DNA from: Halorhodospira halochloris
GTDB taxonomy: Bacteria; Pseudomonadota; Gammaproteobacteria; Nitrococcales; Halorhodospiraceae
DNA: 64,000 nt
Direction: 5' to 3'
Assembly: GCF_002356555.2 (NCBI RefSeq)
Contig: NZ_AP017372.2
Span: 558,001-622,000, forward strand
Positions 36,764 through 45,735 of this stretch are shown one piece after another. The notes beneath the pieces are model-generated. The model did no database searches. It saw only the letters and a list, made by a program, of their open reading frames with translations, and had not been told where the DNA came from. The position numbers were made by a program, and so were the translations under genes. The first letter of the stretch is position 1; each line of letters starts with the position of its first letter.

Positions 36764-36907
36764 CCTCTAGAACAGTTCCGGGAGCCACTTATCTGTTCCG
36801 GTGTGGAGGGTGCCGTTAATCCATCCCTGGAGGCTTCATGTCGCCATACCAGGCGCCAAGTCCTCCACACCGGAACAGATAAGTGGCTCCCGGAACTGTT
36901 CTAGAGG
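36764..36907 (-). repeat. Nested palindromic intergenic element, copy E (complete, core inverted)
   Basis: The outer ends are CCTCTAGAACAGTTCCGGGA and its reverse complement. Arms CAGTTCCGGGAGCCACTTAT and ATAAGTGGCTCCCGGAACTG are perfectly complementary and unlike those of copies A-D in their outer part. The core reads in the opposite orientation to copy A (CCATCCCTGGAGGCTTCATG). It lies upstream of cysK and downstream of the comEA-like gene, both on the minus strand. Confidence 0.88.
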
Positions 36908-37004
36908 TTCCTCTTGGAGGTTTCATGCCCGTCCCTGACGGCATAACCGCCGCGGCGGAGCTTTGCGTAGCTCACCGCGGCAGCCTTAAAAATAACTTCA
37001 GTAA

Positions 37005-37295
37005 TTACTCTTCAGCCCCGACAGTAATCGATTCTTGATTACGGGCGATAGTCGCCGGCCCAATGCCCGATACCTTAGTTAGGTCATCGGCGCTGTTAAA
37101 AGGCCCGTGCAGATCGCGGTGTTCGATGATCGCCTCAGCTAGTGTGGGCCCGACCCCAGTCAACGTTGTCAGTTCAGCGGCATTAGCGCTGTTGATGTCG
37201 ACATTGCCTGCGGCGAATGCCAGGGAGCTGATCGAACCAGCTACAACAGCTGCCCCACCTAGTGCCTTGTATGTATTGCGGATGATAGTGCTCAT
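37005..37295 (-). CDS. ComEA-like helix-hairpin-helix protein
   Basis: This 96-residue protein has a hydrophobic signal-like N-terminus (YKALGGAAVVAGSISSLAFA) and a ComEA-type DNA-binding region with two HhH motifs: INSANAAELTTLTGVGPTLA and the later VSGIGPATI. Secreted members bind DNA in competence; short soluble ones like this are common in Gammaproteobacteria and their role is uncertain. ATG at 37295 follows AAGGAGG at good spacing, so a longer upstream reading frame is rejected. Confidence 0.88.
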   Translation of the reverse strand: MSTIIRNTYKALGGAAVVAGSISSLAFAAGNVDINSANAAELTTLTGVGPTLAEAIIEHRDLHGPFNSADDLTKVSGIGPATIARNQESITVGAEE

Positions 37296-37466
37296 TGAAA
37301 ACCTCCTTGTACGCTTAATAAGCCTTTTTGACCGCTGGCCACTCTGTCCAGCGGGGGCCGATCCGTTCGACACCAGGGCAAGTTAGCACCGTGCCCATAA
37401 ATGGGCAAGCGATTTAGTCGTCTTTTTGGTGCGTAATAATGCGCACTCCCTGCCTCCCTATGGTAA

Positions 37467-37547
37467 CCTCTAAAACTTCGCCGGCGCCGCCATCCGCCCC
37501 CGGTGTGGAGGACGCCGTGAATCCATCCCTGGAGGCTTCATGGCGCC
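37467..37547 (-). repeat. Half copy of the palindromic element (copy F) abutting the aspC stop
   Basis: The left outer end CCTCTAAAACTTCGCCGGCG, type-1 arm GCCATCCGCCCC, GGTGTGGAGG and half of the inverted core down to the GGCGCC palindrome are present. The other half is missing, and the sequence passes directly into the aspC stop codon at 37548-37550. The break falls at the centre of the core. Confidence 0.8.
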
Positions 37548-38729
37548 TTAGCTCAAGGCCTTATGGAGCCGCTCCATAGCCTTCTCGAGATTCTCCATTG
37601 AGGTGGCGTAGGAGATGCGGGCATAGCCCGGTAGTCCGAATGCCGACCCAGGTACTAGGGCCACGCCTGTTTCATTGAGCAGTTTCTCGGCAAAGGCAAC
37701 ATCGTCATCGCAGCCTAGCCGCTCCATTGCCTCTTGCATCAGCGGGAAGCAGTAAAAGGTACCGTCACATGGGGTACAACTCACCCCGGGCATGGAGTTG
37801 AGCTTGTCCAGGACGAAGTCGTGGCGCTCCTTGAAGGCCTTCAGCATGGGCTCAATGCACCCTTGATCGCCATTTAGTGCCGCGACCGATGCAGCCTGAG
37901 AGATCGAAGTAGGGTTGGAGGTGCTTTGTGATTGGACTTTGTTCATGGCCCCAATCAGTGGTGCTGGCCCGGCAGCATAGCCAATTCTCCAGCCGGTCAT
38001 GGCATACGCCTTGGAGACACCGTTGACTACGACGGCGCGGTCAGCTAGCGAGGGGCAGGCATTGACTATGTTGCTGAATGGTTCCTCGCGCCAGATGATG
38101 TGCTCATAGATATCATCGCTGGCTACCACCACCTGCGGGTAGCGCTCTAAGACGCTGCCTAGCTCGGCTAGCTCGGCCTTGGTATAAGCTGTCCCGGTGG
38201 GGTTAGAAGGGCTGTTGAGGATGACTAGGCGGGTCTTGTCAGTAATGGCCTCTTCAAGTTGCTGAGGTGAGATCTTGAAGCGACTCTCTGCCCCGGCCTT
38301 GACGAGTTTTGGCTTGGCGCCGAAGAGCAGGGCTATATCCGGGTACGAGACCCAGTAGGGAGCCGGAATTACTACCTCATCACCGTCGTTAAGTAGCGCG
38401 GCCATCAGGTTAAACAGTGATTGCTTGGCGCCGCATGAGACGAGGATCTGTTTCGCTGAGTAGGATAACTGGTTATCGCGATGTAGCTTATCGATAATCG
38501 ATTGCTTTAACTCAGCCGTGCCATCTACCGCGGTGTAACGGGTTTGACCGTTGCGGGCGGCGTCTATAGCTGCCTCGACAATGTGCTGTGGTGTATCAAA
38601 GTCGGGCTCACCGGCCCCAAGACCGATGACATCCTCACCAGCTGCGCGCAATTCCGCGGCACGGGCGGTAACGGCTAAGGTTGGCGATGGCTTGATACGG
38701 TTGACACGGTCGGCGAGTTTAAACTCCAT
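37548..38729 (-). CDS. aspC: Class I PLP aminotransferase (aspartate/prephenate type)
   Basis: This is a 393-residue fold-type I aminotransferase. It starts LADRVNRIKPSPTLAVTARA and has the PLP lysine in VNGVSKAYAMTGWRIGYAAG, NSPSNPTGTAY and the C-terminal Arg in YARISYATS. This is the aspartate aminotransferase Ib branch, which can also use prephenate in some bacteria. The ATG is set by GGGGGATTCC upstream. Divergence from uvrB, 85 bp away, is conserved in Pseudomonas. The 3' end abuts half repeat F. Confidence 0.93.
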   Translation of the reverse strand: MEFKLADRVNRIKPSPTLAVTARAAELRAAGEDVIGLGAGEPDFDTPQHIVEAAIDAARNGQTRYTAVDGTAELKQSIIDKLHRDNQLSYSAKQILVSCGAKQSLFNLMAALLNDGDEVVIPAPYWVSYPDIALLFGAKPKLVKAGAESRFKISPQQLEEAITDKTRLVILNSPSNPTGTAYTKAELAELGSVLERYPQVVVASDDIYEHIIWREEPFSNIVNACPSLADRAVVVNGVSKAYAMTGWRIGYAAGPAPLIGAMNKVQSQSTSNPTSISQAASVAALNGDQGCIEPMLKAFKERHDFVLDKLNSMPGVSCTPCDGTFYCFPLMQEAMERLGCDDDVAFAEKLLNETGVALVPGSAFGLPGYARISYATSMENLEKAMERLHKALS

Positions 38730-38814
38730 GGAATCCCCCAATTAGACTTAAAAACCTGGACGCTATGATACTAACTTTTCGGCATGTATTGCTATGAAGA
38801 GCTATAATCGCACT

Positions 38815-40839
38815 ATGACCGAACGTTTTCAGATTAAATCACGCTATCAGCCAGCGGGTGATCAACCCCAAGCAATAGAAGGCCTGGTTGACGGGCTGGA
38901 GAGCGGTCTGGCCGATCAGACTCTGCTCGGAGTCACTGGCTCTGGGAAGACCTTTACCATCGCCAACGTAATTGAGCAGCTGCAGCGCCCGGCATTGATC
39001 CTCGCCCCTAACAAGACTCTGGCAGCGCAGCTTTACGGCGAGATGCGCGAGTTTTTGCCGCACAACCGGGTTGAGTACTTCGTCTCCTACTACGACTACT
39101 ATCAGCCCGAGGCCTATGTGCCATCCTCGGATACCTTTATCGAGAAGGATGCCTCGGTTAACGAGCACATCGAGCAGATGCGCCTATCAGCGACCAAGGC
39201 CGTGCTCGAACACCGCGACACGGTGATCGTTGCCTCTGTCTCCTCCATCTATGGCTTGGGCGACCCTCAGGCTTATATGTCAATGCTGCTGCACTTGGTG
39301 CGCGGAGAGGTTATAGATCAGCGCGATATTTTGCGACGCTTAGCGGAGCTACAGTATACCCGCAATGACGTCGAGTTAAGTCGGGGCACTTATCGGGTCC
39401 GCGGTGAGACTATCGATGTATTTCCTGCTGAGTCGCAAGAAGAGGCGGTGCGCATCCAGCTCTTTGATGATGAGATTGAAGAGTTGGCTTGGTTCGATCC
39501 GCTGACCGGAGAAGTGCACAGGAGCGTACCCAGGGTAACCATCTATCCGAAGACCCACTACGTTACCCCGGCCGAGCAGATCAAAAAGGCGGTCGAGCAG
39601 ATTGGCGAGGAGTTGCGCGAGCGACTCGCTGAACTGCGCTCTGCTGACAAGTTAGTCGAGGCGCAACGGCTTGAGGAGCGGACCCGCTTTGATATGGAGA
39701 TGATGCTCGAGCTTGGTTACTGTAACGGTATCGAGAACTACTCGCGCTATCTTTCTGGGCGTGCCCCAGGGGAGCCACCACCGACACTGCTCGATTACGT
39801 GCCGTCTCATGCAGTGGTCTTCATCGATGAATCTCACGTTACGGTGCCCCAAATTGGCGGGATGTATAAGGGTGATCGTTCGCGCAAACAGACCTTGGTG
39901 GAATACGGCTTTCGGCTGCCCTCGGCGTTGGATAATAGGCCGTTAAAATTCGATGAGTTCCGCCGTCTCTCCCCTCAGACGGTATATGTCTCAGCAACTC
40001 CGGGGCCCTTTGAGGATGAACACTCTGGTCAGGTGGTGGAGCAGGTGGTGCGCCCTACCGGTCTGGTCGATCCAGAGGTCGAAGTGCGGCCGGCCGGCTC
40101 GCAGATTGATGACCTCTATGCCGAGATCCGCAAGCGCGTGGAGTTGGCGCAACGGGTACTGGTTACTACCTTGACCAAGCGCATGGCTGAGGATCTAACC
40201 GACTATTTACAGGAAAACGGCGTGCGCGTGCGCTATCTCCACTCAGATGTAGACACGGTAGAGAGGACAGAGATCATCCGTGATCTGCGCCTGGGCCATT
40301 TCGACGTTTTGGTGGGGATTAACCTGTTGCGGGAGGGGTTGGATATCCCCGAGGTCTCCTTAGTGGCAATACTCGACGCTGATAAGGAGGGGTTTCTGCG
40401 CTCAACTCGTTCGCTGATCCAGACTATTGGCCGGGCCGCTCGCAATGTTGAAGGTCGTGCCATTCTCTATGCCGATAAGATAACCGATTCTATGCGCCGG
40501 GCGATTGATGAGACCGAGCGGCGTCGGGCCAAGCAGATTGCGCATAACCGCGAGCACGGCATCACCCCGCAGTCTATATGTAAGGATGTGCCGGATATCA
40601 TGGAGCGAGGCGGGGTTCCAGCCCCAGGTGATGCACGTAAGTATGCTCAGGTAGCTGATGCAGCTGCTGAGTACAACGCTATGACTCCGGCGCAGGGGGT
40701 TAAAAAGATTCGTGAGTTAGAGAAGCTTATGCAACAGCATGCCCGTAATCTGGAGTTCGAACAGGCAGCCAAGATGCGCGATGAAATTAAACGGGTTGAG
40801 CAGTATGTGTTGGGCGGCGAAGTGGAAAACCTAGCCTAA
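38815..40839 (+). CDS. uvrB: UvrABC system protein B
   Basis: This is a 674-residue damage-recognition helicase of nucleotide excision repair. Walker A is [12 protein letters not shown]. The beta-hairpin region [20 protein letters not shown] inserts between DNA strands. DESHV is the Walker B. The helicase half has [20 protein letters not shown] and [11 protein letters not shown]-terminal UVR motif binds UvrC (about residues 630-665). ATG at 38815 fits UvrB starts; an in-frame ATG at 38794 lacks a ribosome site. Confidence 0.97.
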   Translation: MTERFQIKSRYQPAGDQPQAIEGLVDGLESGLADQTLLGVTGSGKTFTIANVIEQLQRPALILAPNKTLAAQLYGEMREFLPHNRVEYFVSYYDYYQPEAYVPSSDTFIEKDASVNEHIEQMRLSATKAVLEHRDTVIVASVSSIYGLGDPQAYMSMLLHLVRGEVIDQRDILRRLAELQYTRNDVELSRGTYRVRGETIDVFPAESQEEAVRIQLFDDEIEELAWFDPLTGEVHRSVPRVTIYPKTHYVTPAEQIKKAVEQIGEELRERLAELRSADKLVEAQRLEERTRFDMEMMLELGYCNGIENYSRYLSGRAPGEPPPTLLDYVPSHAVVFIDESHVTVPQIGGMYKGDRSRKQTLVEYGFRLPSALDNRPLKFDEFRRLSPQTVYVSATPGPFEDEHSGQVVEQVVRPTGLVDPEVEVRPAGSQIDDLYAEIRKRVELAQRVLVTTLTKRMAEDLTDYLQENGVRVRYLHSDVDTVERTEIIRDLRLGHFDVLVGINLLREGLDIPEVSLVAILDADKEGFLRSTRSLIQTIGRAARNVEGRAILYADKITDSMRRAIDETERRRAKQIAHNREHGITPQSICKDVPDIMERGGVPAPGDARKYAQVADAAAEYNAMTPAQGVKKIRELEKLMQQHARNLEFEQAAKMRDEIKRVEQYVLGGEVENLA

Positions 40840-40989
40840 CAGTATTTCTTAAGGTGCCAAGATAACGGTTTGTGAGAGCTTTATTTAATTGGCGAAGAGC
40901 TGCTGGCTCTTCGGTGTGAGCATGGACTACGTTACGACATCCCGAGTCGGGGTCCCCTGGCTGATCATACGGGCTAGGGGATAGTTTTC

Positions 40990-41271
40990 TCATCTTTGCG
41001 GGCGGCGGTTTCTCATAAGATTCTCGATGTCTAGCATCTTGTCGCCGTGACGCGTCCTGATCAGGACATCGCGGTCGTAGTGGTAGTAGTGAGCCATGAA
41101 GTAAGCTGATCGTAAGGCGCCGATCTCGTTATCGGAGCGGCTGATATGCTGGACGCGGCCCTCGGTATCGAAGAATATGACCTCCCAACCAGTGTCTCGT
41201 TCTTCAATGATCAGTCGGTAGTTATGCCGCGGCGGTGCTGATTTCTTTTTGTCAGGCACGTTGTCCTCCAT
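40990..41271 (-). CDS. Hypothetical protein, 93 residues
   Basis: This is a charged, soluble protein beginning MEDNVPDKKKSAPPRHNYRL, followed by a likely beta-rich middle (RLIIEERDTGWEVIFFDTEG) and an aromatic/His-rich segment (MAHYYHYDRDVLIRTRHGDK). I do not recognise a family. It lies alone between convergent uvrB and the divergent suf regulator, starting 82 bp from the latter, so it may share a regulatory region with the suf operon. The gap to uvrB holds a CGAAGAGC-TGCTG-GCTCTTCG hairpin at 40893-40913. Confidence 0.6.
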   Translation of the reverse strand: MEDNVPDKKKSAPPRHNYRLIIEERDTGWEVIFFDTEGRVQHISRSDNEIGALRSAYFMAHYYHYDRDVLIRTRHGDKMLDIENLMRNRRPQR

Positions 41272-41353
41272 TGTCTAAATCAGTTCCAAAGACTTCCATC
41301 GGCTAGATTTAATCTGTACCCTGTGAGTACGGTTTATTTGCAGGTTCAACCTA

Positions 41354-41836
41354 ATGCTGCGCATCAATCGCGAAACAGACTACGGCGTGCTCATACTTAG
41401 CGCTATGGCCCGTGTGCCTGAGCAAAGGGCTAGCTCTGCGCAGTTGGCGTACGCTCACGGTTTACCGCAGCCTATAGTTAGTAAAGTAATGAAGCAACTG
41501 GTTCATGCTGGGCTGCTTTGCTCCTTTCGGGGAACGAAGGGTGGCTATGGCCTGTCGCGAACACCCGATCAGGTAAATATCTTGGAAGTCATTGAGGCCC
41601 TTGAGGGGCCTATTGCCATAACGGATTGCGTCGAGAATGGTACTCAAAGTTGTGCTCATGCCTACGATTGTAACGCGGGAGCCGCGTGGTCGCGAATCAG
41701 TGATGTTGTGCGCACAGCCTTGCAGGGGGTGACGCTGGAGCAGATGGGCGCGCCTCAGGAGCAGTCAGTAACCTTTCACAATCAGCGCTCAGATAGCGTG
41801 GGCACGGGGGCCAATTATGGCGTCGCAGAAGAATGA
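41354..41836 (+). CDS. Rrf2-family regulator of SUF Fe-S assembly
   Basis: This 160-residue winged-helix regulator has the Rrf2 DNA-binding region [19 protein letters not shown], then [20 protein letters not shown]. Three cysteines spaced [18 protein letters not shown] are in the position of the [2Fe-2S] ligands of IscR. It matches the SUF-system regulators found before sufB in Xanthomonas-type operons. It probably senses cluster status and controls the downstream operon. The last 20 bases overlap sufB. Confidence 0.9.
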   Translation: MLRINRETDYGVLILSAMARVPEQRASSAQLAYAHGLPQPIVSKVMKQLVHAGLLCSFRGTKGGYGLSRTPDQVNILEVIEALEGPIAITDCVENGTQSCAHAYDCNAGAAWSRISDVVRTALQGVTLEQMGAPQEQSVTFHNQRSDSVGTGANYGVAEE

Positions 41837-43340
41837 CTACATTGAGCAGTTTTCACAGCGTGGCTATGCAGCAGGATTCTATACCGATATAGAGCAGGAG
41901 TTTGCCCCCCCGGGGCTTAACGAGGAGACAATACGCTTTATCTCGGCTAAAAAAAATGAGCCGCAGTGGATGCTCGAGTGGCGTTTGGAGGCGTACCACT
42001 CGTGGCTACAAATGAGCATGCCTAATTGGCAAAAGGTCAGCTTTGAACCCATAGATTTCCAGGCGATCTCGTACTTTGCGGCCCCCAGTAAAAAGCCCGG
42101 CAGCCTCGATGAGGTCGATCCAAAGCTCTTGGAGACCTACGCCAAGCTGGGCATCCCCCTGCACGAGCAAAAGATGTTAGCCGGGGTGGAAGAGGATGGT
42201 TCTGCGGCTGCAGGTGAGGGTGAGGATGGCTCTGCAGAAGGAGATAAAGGGTCATTTACCAAAAAGGTGGCTGTCGACGCAGTTTTTGACTCTGTGTCGG
42301 TAACTACCACCTTCAAGGATGAGCTCGCCAAGCATGGGGTTATATTTTGCTCTATTTCGGAGGCCCTGCGCGATCATCCAGAACTGGTCCAGCGATACAT
42401 TGGTTCCGTTGTGCCGCGTAAGGATAACTACTTTGCCGCGCTGAATTCAGCAGTATTCTCCGATGGCTCTTTTGTCTATATCCCTGAAGGCGTTGAATGC
42501 CCGATGGAATTATCGACTTACTTTCGCATCAACGCCGGCCATACCGGACAGTTTGAGCGGACTTTGATAATTGCTGAGCCAGGCAGCTACGTCTCTTACC
42601 TGGAAGGGTGTACTGCGCCGCAGCGTGATGAGCATCAGCTGCACGCAGCCGTAGTTGAGCTAGTTGCCCACCACGATGCCCACATTAAATACTCGACGGT
42701 GCAGAACTGGTATCCAGGCGATGAGCAGGGGCGGGGAGGCGTCTATAATTTCGTCACCAAGCGTGGTTTGTGTGAGGGGGCACGCTCGAAGATATCCTGG
42801 ACCCAAGTTGAGACAGGTTCGGCGATAACCTGGAAATACCCGAGTTGTGTTCTCAAGGGCGATGAGTCGAGCGGTGAGTTTTATTCAGTCGCGGTAACGC
42901 GCGGTAAGCAACAGGCCGACACCGGCACCAAAATGATCCATATCGGCAAGCATACCCGCAGTCAGATAGTCTCCAAGGGGATATCGGCAGACTCTGCCGA
43001 TCAGAGCTATCGTGGTTTGGTCAAGATATTGCCGACCGCTAATGGTGCACGCAATCACTCGCAGTGCGACTCTATGTTGCTGAGTTCGAGTTGTGGGGCA
43101 CACACCTACCCTTATATGGATGTTCAGAACCCCAGTGCTCAACTAGAGCATGAGGCGACCACCTCAAAAATCAGCGATGAGCAGATCTTTTACTGCAAAC
43201 AACGCGGCATTAGTGAAGAAGATGCCGTGTCGATGATAGTAAACGGTTTCTGTAAAGAGGTTTTCCAAGAATTGCCGATGGAATTCGCGGTTGAGGCACA
43301 AAAATTGCTAGAAGTAACCCTTGAGGACAGTGTCGGTTAA
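41817..43340 (+). CDS. sufB: Fe-S cluster assembly scaffold subunit SufB
   Basis: This 507-residue protein is the scaffold core of SufBC2D. Landmarks are [20 protein letters not shown] at the N-terminus, [32 protein letters not shown], and the C-terminal [20 protein letters not shown], whose Cys and the upstream [19 protein letters not shown] residues fit cluster-assembly positions. A low-complexity acidic insert with a repeated EDGSA motif lies at about residues 125-147, making the protein longer than usual. Unlike most suf operons, a palindromic element lies between sufB and sufC. Confidence 0.95.
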   Translation: MASQKNDYIEQFSQRGYAAGFYTDIEQEFAPPGLNEETIRFISAKKNEPQWMLEWRLEAYHSWLQMSMPNWQKVSFEPIDFQAISYFAAPSKKPGSLDEVDPKLLETYAKLGIPLHEQKMLAGVEEDGSAAAGEGEDGSAEGDKGSFTKKVAVDAVFDSVSVTTTFKDELAKHGVIFCSISEALRDHPELVQRYIGSVVPRKDNYFAALNSAVFSDGSFVYIPEGVECPMELSTYFRINAGHTGQFERTLIIAEPGSYVSYLEGCTAPQRDEHQLHAAVVELVAHHDAHIKYSTVQNWYPGDEQGRGGVYNFVTKRGLCEGARSKISWTQVETGSAITWKYPSCVLKGDESSGEFYSVAVTRGKQQADTGTKMIHIGKHTRSQIVSKGISADSADQSYRGLVKILPTANGARNHSQCDSMLLSSSCGAHTYPYMDVQNPSAQLEHEATTSKISDEQIFYCKQRGISEEDAVSMIVNGFCKEVFQELPMEFAVEAQKLLEVTLEDSVG

Positions 43341-43359
43341 ATCTCCTAGCTATAGGTCG

Positions 43360-43500
43360 CCTCTAAAAACTCCCCCGCGCTATTGTTGCCCGGCGTGGAG
43401 GTCATGGGGCGCCAGGGGGTGGCTCCATGATGTCTCCAGGGATGGATTCACGGCGTCTTGCACACCGGGGCAACAACGGGGGGTGGTGGAGTGTTAGAGG
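43360..43500 (+). repeat. Nested palindromic intergenic element, copy G, inside the suf operon
   Basis: The ends are CCTCTAAAAACTCCCCCGCG and GGTGGTGGAGTGTTAGAGG. Arms pair imperfectly (CGCTATTGTTGCCCGG against CCGGGGCAACAACGGGG). The core is more diverged than elsewhere (GGCGTGGAGGTCATGG, CTTGCACACC), suggesting an older copy. It occupies most of the 217-bp gap between sufB and sufC. Confidence 0.85.
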
Positions 43501-43557
43501 CACTCTATTGGGATAATAAAGCCAAATCAATCTACAGACCTAGCGCGGAGTCTGACT

Positions 43558-44310
43558 ATGCTCAGGATAGAAAACCTCCAGGCATCCATCGAAGATAGTC
43601 CCATCCTGAAGGGATTGAACCTGGCTATGGAGCCGGGCGAAGTACACGCAATAATGGGGCCTAACGGCTCGGGTAAGAGCACTTTGTCGAAAGTGCTAGC
43701 CGGTGATGAAGGCTACACAGTCACCGGCGGCAAGGTAGAGTTTGACGGCCAGGATCTCTTTGCAATGGAGCCTGAAGAGCGGGCCAGGTCTGGCCTTTTC
43801 ATGGGGTTCCAGTATCCGGTGGAGATCCCTGGGGTTAGTAATAGCTACTTCCTAAAGGCAGCACTGAATGCTGCGCGCCGAGCACGTGGCGAAGAGGAGA
43901 TCGATCCGGTCTCATTTCTTAAGCTTGTCAGAGAGCGTGCTCAGTGGGTGGGGCTTGATGACTCGCTGCTAAAGCGTGCGGTAAACTCCGGCTTCTCGGG
44001 GGGGGAGAAGAAGCGCAACGAGATATTCCACCTGACTGTATTAGAGCCGAAGCTGGCAATACTTGATGAAACCGACTCAGGCCTGGATATCGATGCCCTT
44101 AAGGCTGTTGCCGAGGGCGTTAACCGGATGCGTTCGGAGCAGCGCTCGTTCTTGCTAATCACTCACTACCAGCGCCTGCTCAGTTACATTGAGCCGGACT
44201 ATGTTCATGTTATGGTCAACGGGCGCATCGTGCGCTCAGGCGGTAAGGAATTAGCCCAAGAGCTAGAGGATAGCGGCTACTCCTTGTTTGAAGATGAGGA
44301 GGCTGCGTAA
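43558..44310 (+). CDS. sufC: Fe-S assembly ATPase SufC
   Basis: This is a 250-residue ABC-type ATPase that drives conformational change of SufBCD. Walker A is GPNGSGKSTLSKVLAG. The signature is SGFSGGEKKRNEI and Walker B is LAILDETDSGLD, with an H-loop His in LLITHYQRLL. The ATG follows GCGGAG at good spacing. The stop overlaps the sufD ATG (TAATG), so these two are translationally coupled, whereas sufB is separated by the repeat. Confidence 0.96.
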   Translation: MLRIENLQASIEDSPILKGLNLAMEPGEVHAIMGPNGSGKSTLSKVLAGDEGYTVTGGKVEFDGQDLFAMEPEERARSGLFMGFQYPVEIPGVSNSYFLKAALNAARRARGEEEIDPVSFLKLVRERAQWVGLDDSLLKRAVNSGFSGGEKKRNEIFHLTVLEPKLAILDETDSGLDIDALKAVAEGVNRMRSEQRSFLLITHYQRLLSYIEPDYVHVMVNGRIVRSGGKELAQELEDSGYSLFEDEEAA

Positions 44311-45638
44311 TGGCGACTGGGCAGGGCAGGGCACCGGTCGCGGCGCTTGACGATATGAGCTTGCCCACTGGCGGCCCCGATTGGTTGTCGCAACTGCGTG
44401 AGCAGGCTCAATTGGCCCTTAGCTCCAGCGGACTGCCGGATAAGGGTTGGGAGCATTGGCGCCATAATAATCTGGCCGCGTTTGCGGGGCGTCAGCTGCA
44501 AGCCCCCTTAAGTCCCGGGGATGCAGCCAAGGGCATAGCTGTACTAGATGAGTTGCTGCCGGTCGATTCTGGGCCGCGGTTGGTCTTTGTTGATGGCCAG
44601 CTTGACTGGTGCCTTTCCGATTTGGATCTACTGCCTGAGGGGATAACTCTGTCTAGCCTTAGCGGCGGCTTGCAGGCTACGGACATTGAGGATTGGTCGC
44701 ATAGGCTCTCCAGCAGTGTAGATCTGCAGGCTAACCCAATCGTTGCATTGAACACCGCCCTGCTACGTGATGCCCTGTTTGTCCACGTAAAGCCGCAAGT
44801 TAAGCCCGACAGACCGTTGTTGGTGGCGAGTTACTCAACTGCCCAGGCCGACTCCAGTATTTGTTATCCGCGCCTACTGGTTGAGGTTGCTGAGGGGGCC
44901 GAACTGCAACTAATCGAGTGGCACGGGGGCGCGGATGGGGTCGACTACACCAGTACCCCGGTCAGTGAATTCTTTGTCGCTGCTAACGGCAGTGCTGAGG
45001 TGGCGCGGATTAGTGAAGAGGGTGATAATGGCCATCAGCTGGGCGCGGTAACTGCCGATGTTGCTGCTGCTGCCGAAGTATCATTCCATAGTTATGTGCA
45101 AGGGGGTGACCAGGTAAGGGTCGAGATGGCTGCGGCTCTTAGAGGTGAGGGTGGTGATGCCAGCCTGACAGGATTCCATCTCAGTGATAAACGCCGCTTT
45201 GTAGAGCACCATAGTTCGGTTCGTCACTGCTGTGAGCAGACGCGCAGTCGGCAGTTCTTTAAAGGGGTGCTGGCGGGGCGCTCGGAGAGCCTTTTCGACG
45301 GTATGGTGCACGTTGATCCGGGTGCACAAAAGACCGATGCCGAGCAGCAGAACCGTAACTTGCTGCTTAGCCCGCTAGCGCTAGCACACTCAGTACCGCG
45401 CTTGGAGATATATGCAGATGATGTACGGTGTAGCCATGGTGCTACCGCAGGGGAGTTGGATGAACAAGCGATTTTCTACATGCGCGCCCGTGGCATAGAT
45501 GAGCAGACTGCTAAGTCTTTGTTGATTAGGGCCTTTGCGGCACAAGCGATTGATTATTGCCCGGTTTCATTAGCCGCAGAGTATGAGCTGAAGCGTCTCG
45601 ATGATTTTCTCTCTTTGGTTGCAGGCGAGCACGGCTAA
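44310..45638 (+). CDS. sufD: Fe-S assembly protein SufD
   Basis: This is a 442-residue SufB paralogue. The C-terminal half has the SufBD fold with ARISEEGDNGHQLGAVTADV, VEHHSSVRHCCEQTRSRQFF, FDGMVHVDPGAQKTDAEQQN and SHGATAGELDEQAIFYMRAR, where the His in CSHGAT is the equivalent of the SufD cluster-assembly His. The N-terminal 190 residues are less conserved. It is translationally coupled to sufC and followed 97 bp later by sufS. Confidence 0.93.
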   Translation: MATGQGRAPVAALDDMSLPTGGPDWLSQLREQAQLALSSSGLPDKGWEHWRHNNLAAFAGRQLQAPLSPGDAAKGIAVLDELLPVDSGPRLVFVDGQLDWCLSDLDLLPEGITLSSLSGGLQATDIEDWSHRLSSSVDLQANPIVALNTALLRDALFVHVKPQVKPDRPLLVASYSTAQADSSICYPRLLVEVAEGAELQLIEWHGGADGVDYTSTPVSEFFVAANGSAEVARISEEGDNGHQLGAVTADVAAAAEVSFHSYVQGGDQVRVEMAAALRGEGGDASLTGFHLSDKRRFVEHHSSVRHCCEQTRSRQFFKGVLAGRSESLFDGMVHVDPGAQKTDAEQQNRNLLLSPLALAHSVPRLEIYADDVRCSHGATAGELDEQAIFYMRARGIDEQTAKSLLIRAFAAQAIDYCPVSLAAEYELKRLDDFLSLVAGEHG

Positions 45639-45735
45639 AGGCTGCCGTGGTGAGTGACGTACTACTCCAATTGTGTTTAAGCGCTAGTGGGTGGCGCCAT
45701 AAACTCCCTGTCCCCTTGCTGATTGGTAGCGTGAT

